This document shows positions 54,919 to 64,000 of a stretch of 64,000 nucleotides of DNA, in pieces. The notes beneath the pieces are model-generated. The model saw only the letters and a program-made list of their open reading frames with translations. It was not told where the DNA came from and did no database searches. Position numbers and translations under genes: made by a program. The DNA comes from Wolfiporia cocos (Eukaryota > Basidiomycota > Agaricomycetes > Polyporales > Phaeolaceae), in assembly GCA_029448655.1 (NCBI GenBank), contig JACCLO010000003.1:2046001-2110000 (forward strand), in the 5' to 3' direction. Position 1 is the stretch's first letter, and every line of letters begins with the position of its first letter.

Positions 54919-55617
54919 TGTCACAGATTTGGGACATGCCACTATTTTTCCCGTATTTTTACCTATTTATCTGGTATTTCTACGACCTTGTAGACATTTA
55001 CGCTGCTAAGCACCCGTCTACACGTACACGCAACCAAACAACACGTACACAACGCGGTATACGTCCACTCGTCATAACAACACGTACATAACACGCTTGT
55101 ACGCGTCAATGACTCAGCGGACTAACCTCCGGTGTCACGCGCTTTACTCATATCCCGATACCGGGCTATGTCAGTACGATTGGATAAGCGGCCCGCTCGT
55201 TATCACATGCCAATGCCCTTACGATTACTCATATCCCGATGCCGGTATATAAGAATCACATGCATGGCTTACTAACGTAGTTACAGCCACTTCCACAACA
55301 TGGACCTACGGTCCAAACAAACGATCTTACTGGTGCGGCCATTACCGGCGCACATGGTCTATTGTAGTTTACGACTTAACCATATTAGTTATGTCTGCGC
55401 ACAGACCACCTTCATGTTTGGCTCCCTTACCGGTAACCAAACAAAGCATGTATATAAGTAGGGCTATCACTGCGGATAAGCCTTAGATTTGTTCTCTGCA
55501 TTCGCACAGTTACATATCATCTCTGCTTGCGCCCACTAGCCTCCTCACCAACCTCCAGCAACTCCTTCAAGTCGCTTATTAGGTTACAGTGTGAGTCCCA
55601 CAGTCTAGTCTGTGTCA
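54919..55617 (+). repeat. 3' LTR of element 2
   Basis: 699 bp, same termini and length as the 5' LTR, with one difference noted. Confidence 0.95.
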
Positions 55618-56100
55618 AGCACGAGTATGTACTTGACGAATCTACGGTGCTATTTTTGGGAGTTGTTGAAGTAGAATCCGGGACATTCGCGCGAGCAGGG
55701 GATGTGGGCGGGGAAATGTCTAGTCGAGTAACTGCTCCAGGCACCTGCAGAGCTATGCCCTCCTTGGTTGTGTGCATGCAGTCGACTAGATAGGCGGGTC
55801 TTCGACATTTTCGTCCTGTCCTACTTATAGAGTATACGAAGGTATCATTTGCGGTAGACGAAGATGCTTCTGGCATCTGTGCGAGAGTTAGTTGCGTGTG
55901 TAATTAATTGGTTAACGAACCTCAGATATCTCCTCCTCAAACCTTAGCTCTTCGCGCAGTGCTAGTACACCTCCACCATCCTCAGTTCTCGGCAATTTTC
56001 TTTGAGTAACATCTTTTTGTCGCATTTTCGCTATTTGATGGCATCCTTGAGGACTCTACCACTTTTCGGGCACTTGCCTTGGTGTCTCTCAAGACCATGC
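55618..56100 (-). pseudogene. Plavaka transposase, N-terminal part, cut off by element 2
   Basis: The minus strand encodes a zinc-finger-like segment (HGLERHQGKCPKSG, near 56,060-56,100) and then a region around ISRTGRKCRRPAYLVDC and LDISPPTSPARANVPDS that ends at the AGCAC target site of element 2. The frame continues at 45,641 on the far side. A stop follows the finger (after VLKDAIK) and the segment ends abruptly at a TGTCACGG boundary near 56,101. Confidence 0.6.
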
Positions 56101-56477
56101 TGTCACGGATTTTCCGAGCATTTACATTCCATCCTCCTAGTCATAATTAAAGTCGTGCAGCCCTTTCCCTAGGGCCCTACACTTCCCAACTCATGCATTA
56201 GGCGTAGAACCATAGGTGCTACTGCCTCTCAAAAGTTATCAGATCATGTGACCTCAATTCAGTGAGTCACATGATCTACTAAACTCTCAGATTAGATAGT
56301 GGCATTGGGTACCATCACAGGCACCTGGTCAGGTGATGTTATCTCTTACTTACAAGCCTAGATGGTGTTAAGCACCACAACTACATCATTAGTGACATCA
56401 ATGGTCTGGCCCTGGCTAGGCATCGTCATTACTGAGATCATTATGACCTCATGGACTTATCTTTAGATATGTGAGGT
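56101..56477. other. Unassigned sequence starting with an LTR-like TGTCACGG
   Basis: It cuts the Plavaka N-terminus and may be an LTR fragment, but no partner copy or target duplication was found. It contains the inverted repeat GATCATGTGAC / GTCACATGATC at about 56,244-56,278. Confidence 0.35.
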
Positions 56478-56865
56478 GTCACAGATTTATCTGGGGCTTA
56501 CAGCATTTTTCCTATGATTATAGCAATTTATCCGGGATTTATACATCTAACTACACGTTATCTACGGGTTAACTCCCATTGCCATACGACAAGCTCTTAA
56601 CTGGGCTTATCAACCACATGACCAGCTTACATAACGCTACGGTACCTTCCGGTCCAATAGCAACGTTACAGCTATGTCATAGGTCTCGCCCTTACGAGCA
56701 AGACCAGCCACGTCATAAGATCCTAGATCATAATGATAGGCCGAGCGCGGCACGCTTGCATAATAATGTCCACAACACCAAACATCACCGCAAGGCAATG
56801 TTCTATTGGGTCGGCCTCATCGGCTTCCCACACGTCATAAGATCCTTGATCACAATGACACCTCA
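56478..56865 (+). repeat. LTR fragment similar to the element 2 LTR
   Basis: It begins TGTCACAGATTTATCTGGGG and shares short blocks with the start of the element 2 LTR. It is interrupted at 56,866 by the LTR of element 4; the rest would lie beyond element 4, outside the window. Confidence 0.55.
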
Positions 56866-57563
56866 TGTTACGGGTCGAATACCCGTTCGTATATTCGAGT
56901 CGCGAATATAGATCGTTATTCTGCACGTAGGCACGTCGCCGTATGCAAGGCAAATACTCGTTAGATGCCTTCAAGTCCTAAGTGAAGTCCTTAGGAGATC
57001 GGTTAATATCCAATACGCGTTAGAGGATATAATCTGTTCAGGTGCGAGTCGAATAGAATATAAGACTCGCCTAAGTCCGAGAAGTCAGTGTGCACTTCGA
57101 GGACTTAGTCGTTCGGTTGCTCGAGTGAGAAATACTGAGCATAGTTTCCTATGTTTGAGAACGAGTATAAGACTTCTTGTTTGTACAACAAGGTCGAGCT
57201 GAAGAGCCTCGACGGTAAGTACATGCGTTTTATACTACGCTAGGTTTCAGGGGTCAAGTCTGTCCCAGATGCCACCGATACTATCTACGCTATAGTCCCA
57301 AACGTTTGATAAGTATGGAGTGATATATCTGAGACGATAGATAGGAATGATGGCGGTTGAACGCCATCTATCAGCTAGTAAACGATGAACGTGAAACGGT
57401 GGCAGGGTTGGATCTGCCAAAGATGAAACGAGCCCTACAGACTAGTACAACTGGGGATGCGCCCAGTAAGGTCATGAGTGGCCAGGGGAGTTGGTTGCAC
57501 AACAATTCCCTGTATCGTATTCGCCTAGTGGTGAGTTCTGTCGATGTTAAAATAACCGTAACA
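56866..57563 (-). repeat. 3' LTR of element 4
   Basis: 698 bp with TGTTACGG / CCGTAACA ends, closely similar to the solo LTR at 7,022-7,729. Confidence 0.93.
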
Positions 57564-57617
57564 TCAGCCCCTCCTTAAGCATTTGTCGGCCTCGACAAAT
57601 TTTCCAAGTTCCCCTCT

Positions 57618-58631
57618 TCAGAGTGCCTCGGCGTCCTGTTCGTTGTGGATGTCGCCATTCCCACTGAGGGACAGGGTCGTAGGAGTTCGCCATACGAAGT
57701 GTTGGCGGCATTCATTCTGTCGATGACCTGGTTGATTGAGCCCACAAGTTCTGCAAATATAATCGGGGCAGTCGAGGATCCAATGGTTAGCGGAACCACA
57801 TTGTCGACACGGCTGCTCGGGTGAGTGTTGGTACCTCCAGTGGTGTGCGGCTCGGTGGAGGTTTCGTGCAGCCCATGTTGGTAGGGAGGCGGTGTCTCGT
57901 TCATGCTCCCTCGCACCTCGCTCAAACTCCTTGCGGGTAATACTCTGCACTGAAGGAGATCGTCGAATAGGCGGCGTGCTATTCGCTCTTCGCTGTCGCG
58001 CTGGGGTAGCCCTAGGGCTCGTCGGGCGTGCAGGTGGTTCACGTCTCCCGTTGCCTCCCATACCAGGAATACGTGGCGTCGGGTCTCTAACTCCTGTTCG
58101 GCGGGCTCTCTGAGTCTCGGTAGGCAACGGAAATAATACTCTATCGCCCTCCATAAAATCAAACGGCCTTGCAACTCGGCGTCGTTCGTCGGGGGTGAAA
58201 AAGCAGGCGGGTCGCAATGTGTATTCGGGTCGACTGGGAGTAGCGTGCTCACGATCCTCGAAGTCGTTGAGCGCATGTCGTAGTTGGGCCGTTGTGGTGG
58301 CGGCCAATCTGTCGATAAGTCTGTCGGTGAGTAGCTCGAGTCCCTCTCTCTGCGCTCTGATCTGCCCCTCCATTCGGACGAGGTCCTCGGTGATGTTCTG
58401 GTACGAGCTGTAGACGTGGGTGAGATCCTGCGCGATGTCGAAGAGGGCCGACCAGCCATCGGCTCGGCCAGCAAAAGGTCCCTCGGCCCTGTACCAGAGG
58501 AGGGCGTGTCTAATCTGCAGATGCTGGGGGGAGTACCTTCTTGTTGGCGTACCTCGCGGTCGGCCTTCTCGACGGTCTGCATCGCCGGGGGTCGTGGTAC
58601 GGCGGGGGAGTTGGTGGCGAGTCGTCGACAT
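57618..58631 (-). CDS. Element 4 3' ORF with two zinc knuckles, about 337 aa
   Basis: The frame extends upstream to 58,799; the ATG at 58,631 (MSTTRHQLPRR) is the likelier start after the chromodomain. A helical region (DLTHVYSSYQNITEDLVRM) and an Arg/Pro-rich middle precede a C-terminal pair of knuckles: CRQCGSANHWILDC (C-X2-C-X4-H-X4-C) and CRTCGLNQPGHRQNEC (C-X2-C-X6-H-X4-C). The knuckles indicate nucleic-acid binding. The role in the element is unknown; a second nucleocapsid-like or accessory protein is a reasonable guess. It overlaps, in another frame, a long open tail of the pol reading frame (to 57,575). Confidence 0.7.
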   Translation of the reverse strand: MSTTRHQLPRRTTTPGDADRREGRPRGTPTRRYSPQHLQIRHALLWYRAEGPFAGRADGWSALFDIAQDLTHVYSSYQNITEDLVRMEGQIRAQREGLELLTDRLIDRLAATTTAQLRHALNDFEDREHATPSRPEYTLRPACFFTPDERRRVARPFDFMEGDRVLFPLPTETQRARRTGVRDPTPRIPGMGGNGRREPPARPTSPRATPARQRRANSTPPIRRSPSVQSITRKEFERGAREHERDTASLPTWAARNLHRAAHHWRYQHSPEQPCRQCGSANHWILDCPDYICRTCGLNQPGHRQNECRQHFVWRTPTTLSLSGNGDIHNEQDAEAL

Positions 58632-61600
58632 ACTATTACTGTCCTGTTTTCGAGTGTTGGGGTTGTCCTGACTCTCGTTCTGTGGTAGTCTTTTATCAGC
58701 TCCTTGGAGTGCTCCAAGTTTGCTTCGTCTTCCCATGAATTGTCGGCCGTGGCATAGCCTTTCCACTTGACGAAGTATTGATGCTTCTTTCCTTTCCATC
58801 TGTCAGCCAAGATGGCTTCGACCTCGTATTCTTCCTGTCCCTTGATGATATCAGGTGGCGGCCGTAAGTAATTGGGTCCGTGCACCCTTGTTTCTTTGAA
58901 TGGTTTTAGTAAGGCGGCGTGGAATACCAGATGAACTTTCCAGCTCGTTGGTAACTGCAGCCGGTATGTCGTGGGTCCCATCTTTTCTGTGATAGTGAAG
59001 GGTCCTTCTCTTTTTGGTGCCAGCTTGTTAGATTCGTAGGGGATTGTTAGGTTCTTTGCGTCGAGCCAGACCTTGTCCCCTTTCTCAAGCTTCGGTAGTT
59101 CTCTGAGGAACCGTCCTGCCATTCTTTTCTGGGCTAATTCATGCGCGATGAATGCCATCTTTCGCGCCTCTTTGATCTTCTTGATCCTGTCGACAGCTGC
59201 CGGGACGTTCCCTACTCGGTCATAGTCTGGGAATCCTCTCGGGACATATCCTTCGAGTGGCGCTGGCCGGTTTTCGGTTCGTCTGGTGTTGTGCGCAAAT
59301 TCGACGTCAGGCAGTCGTTGTACCCATTGGAACGGGTCGTTCATGCAATAGATGCGAAGGTATACTTCGATCTGTTGATTCATTCTTTCTGTCTGTCCGT
59401 CGGTCTGTGGATGGTACGCCGTACTCATTGCTGATTCTGTTCCCTGCAGCTTGCATAATTCCTTGAAAAGCTTTGATGCAAACTGCGGTCCTCTGTCTGA
59501 AATGATCTTTCGGGGGATGCCATATAGCGAGTAGATTTTTCGGTGAAATATCTCTGCCGCCCCTTCGCTAGTGATCGTTTTGTCGCATGGGGTGAGAGAG
59601 ATGGCCTTGGATAGGCCATGGTCGACAATCACCATCATGGAGTCATACTTTCCGACTCTTGGCAGGTCGGTGACAAAATCGACCAAGCACTGTGAGAAGG
59701 GGAGGGCGTCTTCCCGTGTCGGTATTGGCTGCAAAGGGGGTTTCAGTGGATTCCTATCAGGTTTCATCTGTTGACAGATTGCACAGCCCCGGATGTATTC
59801 CGCTATCATTGTTCTCATGTCAGGCCACCAAAAGTGGGTCGTAATCTGTACTGTTGTACCCCAGATCCCAGGGTGTCTGGCCGGGATCGTGTCGTGGTAT
59901 TTTGAGATGACGTCCTGTCGAAGGCCCTCGTCCCTTGGCACGTACATCCTGCCTCTGTAGAGTAGTATCCCATCCGTTTGTTGATTCATCTGCGGTGGTT
60001 CTTGCGGGGAATTCGCCTGTGCCCCCTAGAGCACGGATCGCCTGTTCCGCAGATTCATCTCGATCGTTGGCATTCTTGATTCGATCGATGATCGGGATCT
60101 GGATTGCGTGGACGACGAGTTCATCTGGAATCATGGTGATTCCCTCGTTGTCTTCGTTGCTTTCGTCCAGGTGGTACAACCTGGAAAGCGTGTCGGCCAT
60201 GACTAATTTTCTTCCTGGGACGTGCTGCAATTTTAGGTCGAATTGCGAAAGGAATAGATGCCATCTCGCTTGTCGCCGATTTAGGCGCTGTGCGCTTCTC
60301 CAGTACGTCAGGTTCTGATGATCGCTTCGGATCAAGATCCGATGCGGTGCTCCTTCCAATAGGTGTCGCCATTCTTCTAATGCTCGGACTATTCCGAGTA
60401 GTTCGCGATCGTAGATTTCGTAGTTCCGTTCTGTTGGTGTCAGGGATTGTGAGAGATATCCCACCGGCCATTCGTGCCCTGTTTCATCTGTCTGTTTTAG
60501 TACTGCTCCTGTGGCGAACTGAGATGCGTCTGTTTTGAGGATGAACGGTTTCTCCTTGTCTGGTGTTCCCAGTGCGGGCGCCGTCGTGAATGCTTTCTTC
60601 ATGAATTCGAATGCTTTCTGTTCTTTCTCCGTCCATTGGAACCCTGTCCCTGTGACCGTTTTTGTGAGGTCTACCAAGGGTCGGGCGTGCGTAGAGTAGT
60701 GATCGATAAATTTCCGATAAAAAAAGTTCGCAAATCCTAGGAAGGATCTGACTTCTTTGAGATTTCGGGGAGTCGGCCACTCCTTAACCCATTGAGTTTC
60801 ACTGGGTCCATCTGGATATTTCCTGGGGTGATGACTAGTCCCAGAAATTCGACTCTGTCGACACCGAAGGCGCATTTCTCGGGTTTCACAAAGAGATGGT
60901 TATCCACCAATCTCTGAAGGATCCGCCGTTCCCGTTCCTTGTGTACTTTCTCGTCTTCTGAGAAAATGAGGATGTCGTCCATATAAACAAGCACCCATCC
61001 TTCGAGGATTTCTTCTTTCAGGATTTCGTTCATCATTGCTTGGAAGGTCCCGGGTGCATTGCACAATCCGAAAAACATAACCGTGGGCTCGTACAACCCT
61101 CGGTTTGTTTTGAAGGCCGCTTTCCATTCGTCTCCTTTTTTGATTCGCACGTTGTTGTATCCCGCTCCAAGGTCCATTTTTGTGAGTATCTTTGCTCCTG
61201 TTAGCTTTTCCAGGAGTTCTGAGATCAGTGGCAAGGGATAGACGTTCTTTATCGTCCCTTCGTTCAGATATCGATAATCTTGACAGGGTCGTAGGCCTCT
61301 GTCCTTCTTTGGGACGAAAAAGAATGGTGACGCCATCGGGGATTTCGAAGGGACTATGAATCCCTTGGCCAAGTTTTCTTTTAGGAATTCGTCCAGCGCC
61401 TGTTGCTCTTTAGGCGAGAGTGCATAGACTTTGCAGTCTTTCGGCACGAAATCGGGTTTTAATTCGATTGCATGGTCCCATGGTCTCGACGGGGGGAACG
61501 CTGCTGCGGACTCCTTACTGAACACCTTGGCGAATTCGGGACCATCTCCTCAATCGTTCGTTCTGGTTTGAGGGTTTTCTGTGCGAATTCCTGGGATTTC

Positions 61601-61835
61601 GTCAGCGCTTTCCTGACAGCCTTGATGATTTGTATCTTCGTTCGGAACTTCTTCCGCGTCTCCCCTTTCTTTCCTATGATCCTAGGGTTATTTTTTGCGA
61701 AGCGTCGGATCGCTTCGTACTCCTCGGGAGTATAGAGCCGCTGCGCTGTTTCTTCTGGCTGGTCCGTGGATCCGAACCCTTTCTCCCCTCGTTCTGTTTC
61801 ATCTAGGTCTTCGACCTCTAAGATGTCGGGGGTGA

Positions 61836-62026
61836 TGTTACGGTCGCACGTAGAACCACTCACGTGCTATGCAAGGCATTTAGCCCCCTTCGCTAAAAGG
61901 GCGTAATCTCGCGGTTAGGCGAGACTGTGGTTCCAGGTATATATGCACGTCGCCAGTTGCCTAATTGGGTAACGGTTTCACACGCTTACCACTTCCCGTG
62001 GGCTCAGCCGTGTTAGACTCGTAACA
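61836..62026 (-). repeat. TRIM LTR copy 1
   Basis: 191 bp, TGTTACGGTCG to CTCGTAACA in plus orientation. Confidence 0.93.
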
Positions 62027-62249
62027 CTACCTCCCGCTTAAGGTGTGTGTTGTCCCCAACACGCTCTACCATCCCCCTCGATGGGCTCAAGCGCTTCGCC
62101 GTTGGAGACACCCCCAATTGGGCAGAGCAAGGTGCTCACATACCCAGCCCCCGAGCTACCGTTCACCGTTTATAAGCGCCTACTAGGTGTGCTCTCAGCC
62201 GCATGTCGACAACGGGAGTCGAACCTGCGACCGGGCAACCGCGAGATAC

Positions 62250-62440
62250 TGTTACGGTCGCACGTAGAACCACTCACGTGCTATGCAAGGCATTTAGCCC
62301 CCTTCGCTAAAAGGGCGTAATCTCGCGGTTAGGCGAGACTGTGGTTCCAGGTATATATGCACGTCGCCAGTTGCCTAATTGGGTAACGGTTTCACACGCT
62401 TACCACTTCCCGTGGGCTCAGCCGTGTTAGACTCGTAACA
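62250..62440 (-). repeat. TRIM LTR copy 2 (shared middle LTR)
   Basis: Identical by eye to copy 1. Confidence 0.93.
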
Positions 62441-62650
62441 CTACCTCCCGCTTAAGGTGTGTGTTGTCCCCAACACGCTCTACCATCCCCCTCGATGGGC
62501 TCAAGCGCTTCGCCGTTGGAGACACCCCCAATTGGGCAGAGCAAGGTGCTCACATACCCAGCCCCCGAGCTACCGTTCACCGTTTATAAGCGCCTACTAG
62601 GTGTGCTCTCAGCCGCATGTCGACAACGGGAGTCGAACCTGCGACCGGGC

Positions 62651-62661
62651 AACCGCGAGAT
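62651..62661 (-). other. Self-priming primer binding site of the TRIM
   Basis: Sense ATCTCGCGGTT, two bases from the LTR edge, is the exact complement of AACCGCGAGAT (plus coordinates 62,734-62,744). The same pair exists beside copy 2. Confidence 0.8.
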
Positions 62662-62663
62662 AC

Positions 62664-62854
62664 TGTTACGGTCGCACGTAGAACCACTCACGTGCTATGC
62701 AAGGCATTTAGCCCCCTTCGCTAAAAGGGCGTAATCTCGCGGTTAGGCAAGACTGTGGTTCCAGGTATATATGCACGTCGCCAGTTGCCTAATTGGGTAA
62801 CGGTTTCACACGCTTACCACTTCCCGTGGGCTCAGCCGTGTTAGACTCGTAACA
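62664..62854 (-). repeat. TRIM LTR copy 3
   Basis: One base differs from copies 1 and 2. It is the 5' LTR in sense orientation; TATATA is about 27 bases before AACCGCGAGAT. Confidence 0.93.
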
Positions 62855-63669
62855 GGTGAGGTGTCGTTCGAAGATTATCTGGGCTATTTGCATGCCCGGG
62901 ATAATTCTATGTGCTCTGTCTGAGTAGTTGAAGACGATGGCTCCGACGTCTCCCCGGTAGTCCGAGTCTATGATTCCGGCTTGTACTACTAATCCGTGTC
63001 TGAGGGTGTTGCCTGATCGTCCGGCCAGCCTTCCATATGATCCCTTCGGGATCTTCATTTTTACTCCTGTGGAGACGAGTTTCCATCCTCCGGCGGGAAT
63101 CTCGGTTTCTTCTACGGCGTAGAGGTCATACCCTGCAGCTTCTTGGGTCCCCCTTGTTGGAATTTTTCCTTCTGGGGCAACTACCATTTCTACCGTATCC
63201 ATTCGGATTGTGGCTTCCTGTTTCTTTTCTTCTGCCCCTAGTATTGATCGTACATCGACTGTTTGGTCCTTCCAATCGATTGTGGGGTTTTCGTCTTTCA
63301 ACCATCCATACCCTAGAATCATATTCTCTGTTCCGATTGATCCTACCAGGAATCGGACTTTTCGCGTTTTCTGGGTCTTTGGATATCGTAGTAGTATGGT
63401 GGCTTCTCGGTCTATTCGCCCATCTTTGTTTTCTGTTCCGTCAACATTTTTGACGATGATCGGGTTCTTCAAGGGTTGCGTGGGCACCTTGTATTTTTCT
63501 ACCACTCTGCTGTGGATCAGGTTCGACATTGCTCCTGAGTCGATTAGTGCATTGCACTTCACGGGTTTTGCCAGTGTCATGATTACCGGGATGAAGAGGG
63601 ATCGATTCTTCTCGAACGAGGTAATTACATGCGCTGCTTTCTCGGAGGGTAAGACCGTGGGCTTCCCTC

Positions 63670-64000
63670 CTAGGCAAAATCCTGTTCTTCTACGAGCCGT
63701 GCTAGGAGCTCGGGGTTCTTGGCTTTCAGGGCCCTAATTGCTGTGACCGCTCTGTTAGCGGTGATGTATTCAGTCTCTTCTTCAGAGACTTCTTCAATGC
63801 GAGCTTCTTGCTCGGCTTCTTCTTCTTCGGTTTTTCGAGTAGTCCGCCTAGGGCGGGCTGGCTTCCTCGGCTTCTTTGGACAGTCTCGCGACATATGTCC
63901 TGGTTGATGACAGGTGAAGCATTTTCCCTTCTTGATGTGATCGTCCCTTTCCTGGGTGGTCATTCGATCTACATCCATCGCGTTCGGATCTTTTGGTGCG
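63670..64000 (-). CDS. Element 4 Gag C-terminus (partial, runs off window)
   Basis: The open frame enters from beyond 64,000 and stops at 63,670. It has a CCHC knuckle, CFTCHQPGHMSRDC, then a Lys/Arg-rich stretch, then an acidic segment (EEEEAEQEARIEEVSEEE). It is the nucleocapsid end of Gag. The stop overlaps the start of the protease frame, so Pol expression would need a -1 shift or its equivalent. Confidence 0.88.
   Translation of the reverse strand, partial: APKDPNAMDVDRMTTQERDDHIKKGKCFTCHQPGHMSRDCPKKPRKPARPRRTTRKTEEEEAEQEARIEEVSEEETEYITANRAVTAIRALKAKNPELLARLVEEQDFA

Larger units (their letters stand above)
45642..55617 (+). mobile_element. Full-length Ty3/Gypsy element 2 with C-terminal dUTPase
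   Basis: 699-bp LTRs at both ends, target duplication AGCAC (45,637-45,641 and 55,618-55,622), total 9,976 bp. Three intact ORFs: an extra ORF, gag and pol. The LTR pair differs by at least one base (G/A in TAAGCGCCCG against TAAGCACCCG). It inserted into the Plavaka transposase gene: joining the flanks continues the Plavaka frame (YSC, then YDTKPDRFGIFR). It is potentially autonomous. Confidence 0.95.
61836..62854 (-). mobile_element. Tandem miniature LTR element (TRIM) inserted in dUTPase
   Basis: The structure is LTR-internal-LTR-internal-LTR: three 191-bp LTRs (61,836-62,026; 62,250-62,440; 62,664-62,854) and two 223-bp internal segments. The whole is flanked by GGTGA (61,831-61,835 and 62,855-62,859). 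On the minus strand a purine tract GCGGGAGGTAG precedes each downstream LTR. The site after the 5' LTR, ATCTCGCGGTT, complements AACCGCGAGAT within the LTR. There is no coding capacity. The copies are nearly identical, with one difference (GGCAAGACT in the third LTR). Confidence 0.93.
58670..63665 (-). pseudogene. Element 4 Pol: PR-dUTPase-RT-RH-IN-chromodomain, broken
   Basis: Protease NALIDSGAMSNLI lies near 63,535. The dUTPase has AAGYDLYAVEE, AGRSGNTLRHG, GIIDSDYRGDV and IAQIIF (63,150-62,870); its fifth motif RGEKGFGST is at about 61,780, beyond the miniature element. Reverse transcriptase has [10 protein letters not shown] near 60,980, RNase H KTDASQFATGAVL near 60,520, the integrase HHCC finger near 59,900-59,770 and ISDRGPQF near 59,490. 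The chromodomain (YEVEAILADRWKG, YFVKWKGYATADNSWEDEAN) lies near 58,720-58,830. Frameshifts near 61,550, 60,790 and 59,990 break it. The Gag stop overlaps the pol frame, which sits at -1 relative to gag. Confidence 0.9.
56866..64000 (-). mobile_element. Ty3/Gypsy element 4, 3' part, frameshifted, runs off window
   Basis: The 3' LTR (56,866-57,563) is preceded on the minus strand by the polypurine tract AAGGAGGGGCTGA. Reading leftward from 64,000: Gag C-terminus with a CCHC knuckle, protease, dUTPase, RT, RNase H, integrase, chromodomain, then a zinc-knuckle ORF. The left flank is CCTCA; the right LTR and its duplication are outside. Frame changes near 61,550, 60,790 and 59,990, plus the inserted miniature element, show this copy cannot make full Pol. 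Confidence 0.92.

Noticed and set aside
56101..56482. Complete solo LTR
   Set aside because: It has TG..CA-like ends but no target duplication and no second copy in the window.
62045..62734. Two identical 91-codon ORFs in the TRIM
   Set aside because: They lie antisense across an LTR-internal junction of a non-coding element; identity only reflects the tandem duplication.
61836..62854. Satellite DNA
   Set aside because: Outer 5-bp duplication, TG..CA ends, purine tract and primer site show a tandem LTR element instead.

Overview
The window reads as nuclear DNA of a mushroom-forming basidiomycete (Agaricomycetes-like). Genes have short GT-AG introns of about 45-60 bases. The transposon load includes Ty3/Gypsy elements with chromodomains, Helitrons and a Plavaka-type (CACTA superfamily) element. 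Only two clear host genes are present: the TOR kinase gene (10,782-19,470, minus) and, divergent from it, a Zn2Cys6 fungal transcription factor gene (21,319-23,203, plus). A 76-codon ORF, a GC-rich island and a damaged unknown gene are weaker candidates.

Layout. 1-6,804: the 3' part of a decayed plus-strand Ty3 element whose LTR ends inside a Helitron helicase. 6,805-8,712: C-terminal part of that helicase, split by a solo LTR, with the Helitron 3' end. 8,713-9,968: two small related Helitron-like units joined head to tail, one carrying a 22-bp minisatellite. 10,782-23,203: TOR and the transcription factor. 24,213-25,471: a terminal-inverted-repeat element whose empty site is also present in the window, near 39.8 kb. 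25.8-27.8 kb: GC-rich island and small ORF. 28,336-38,339: full-length minus-strand Ty3 element (element 1) with one 2,210-aa polyprotein and a nested 1.9-kb non-autonomous LTR element. 38,383-39,350: damaged unknown gene. 41,236-56,100: Plavaka transposase pseudogene, split by a solo LTR and by a full-length plus-strand Ty3 element (element 2, 45,642-55,617). 56,866-64,000 and beyond: a minus-strand Ty3 element (element 4) with frameshifts, interrupted by a tandem miniature LTR element.

Two things stand out. First, all three coding Ty3 elements encode a five-motif dUTPase, each in a different place: between Gag and protease (element 1), between protease and reverse transcriptase (element 4), and at the extreme C-terminus behind the chromodomain (element 2). 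Second, wherever both LTR and primer site can be read (elements 1 and 2, the nested 1.9-kb element and the miniature element), the base next to the 5' LTR begins an 11-12 base stretch complementary to a site about 27-34 bases downstream of the LTR TATA box. That is the layout of self-priming retrotransposons such as Tf1. Extra ORFs (an ORF before gag in element 2; a zinc-knuckle ORF after the chromodomain in element 4) add to the picture of a diverse, recently active Ty3 community.
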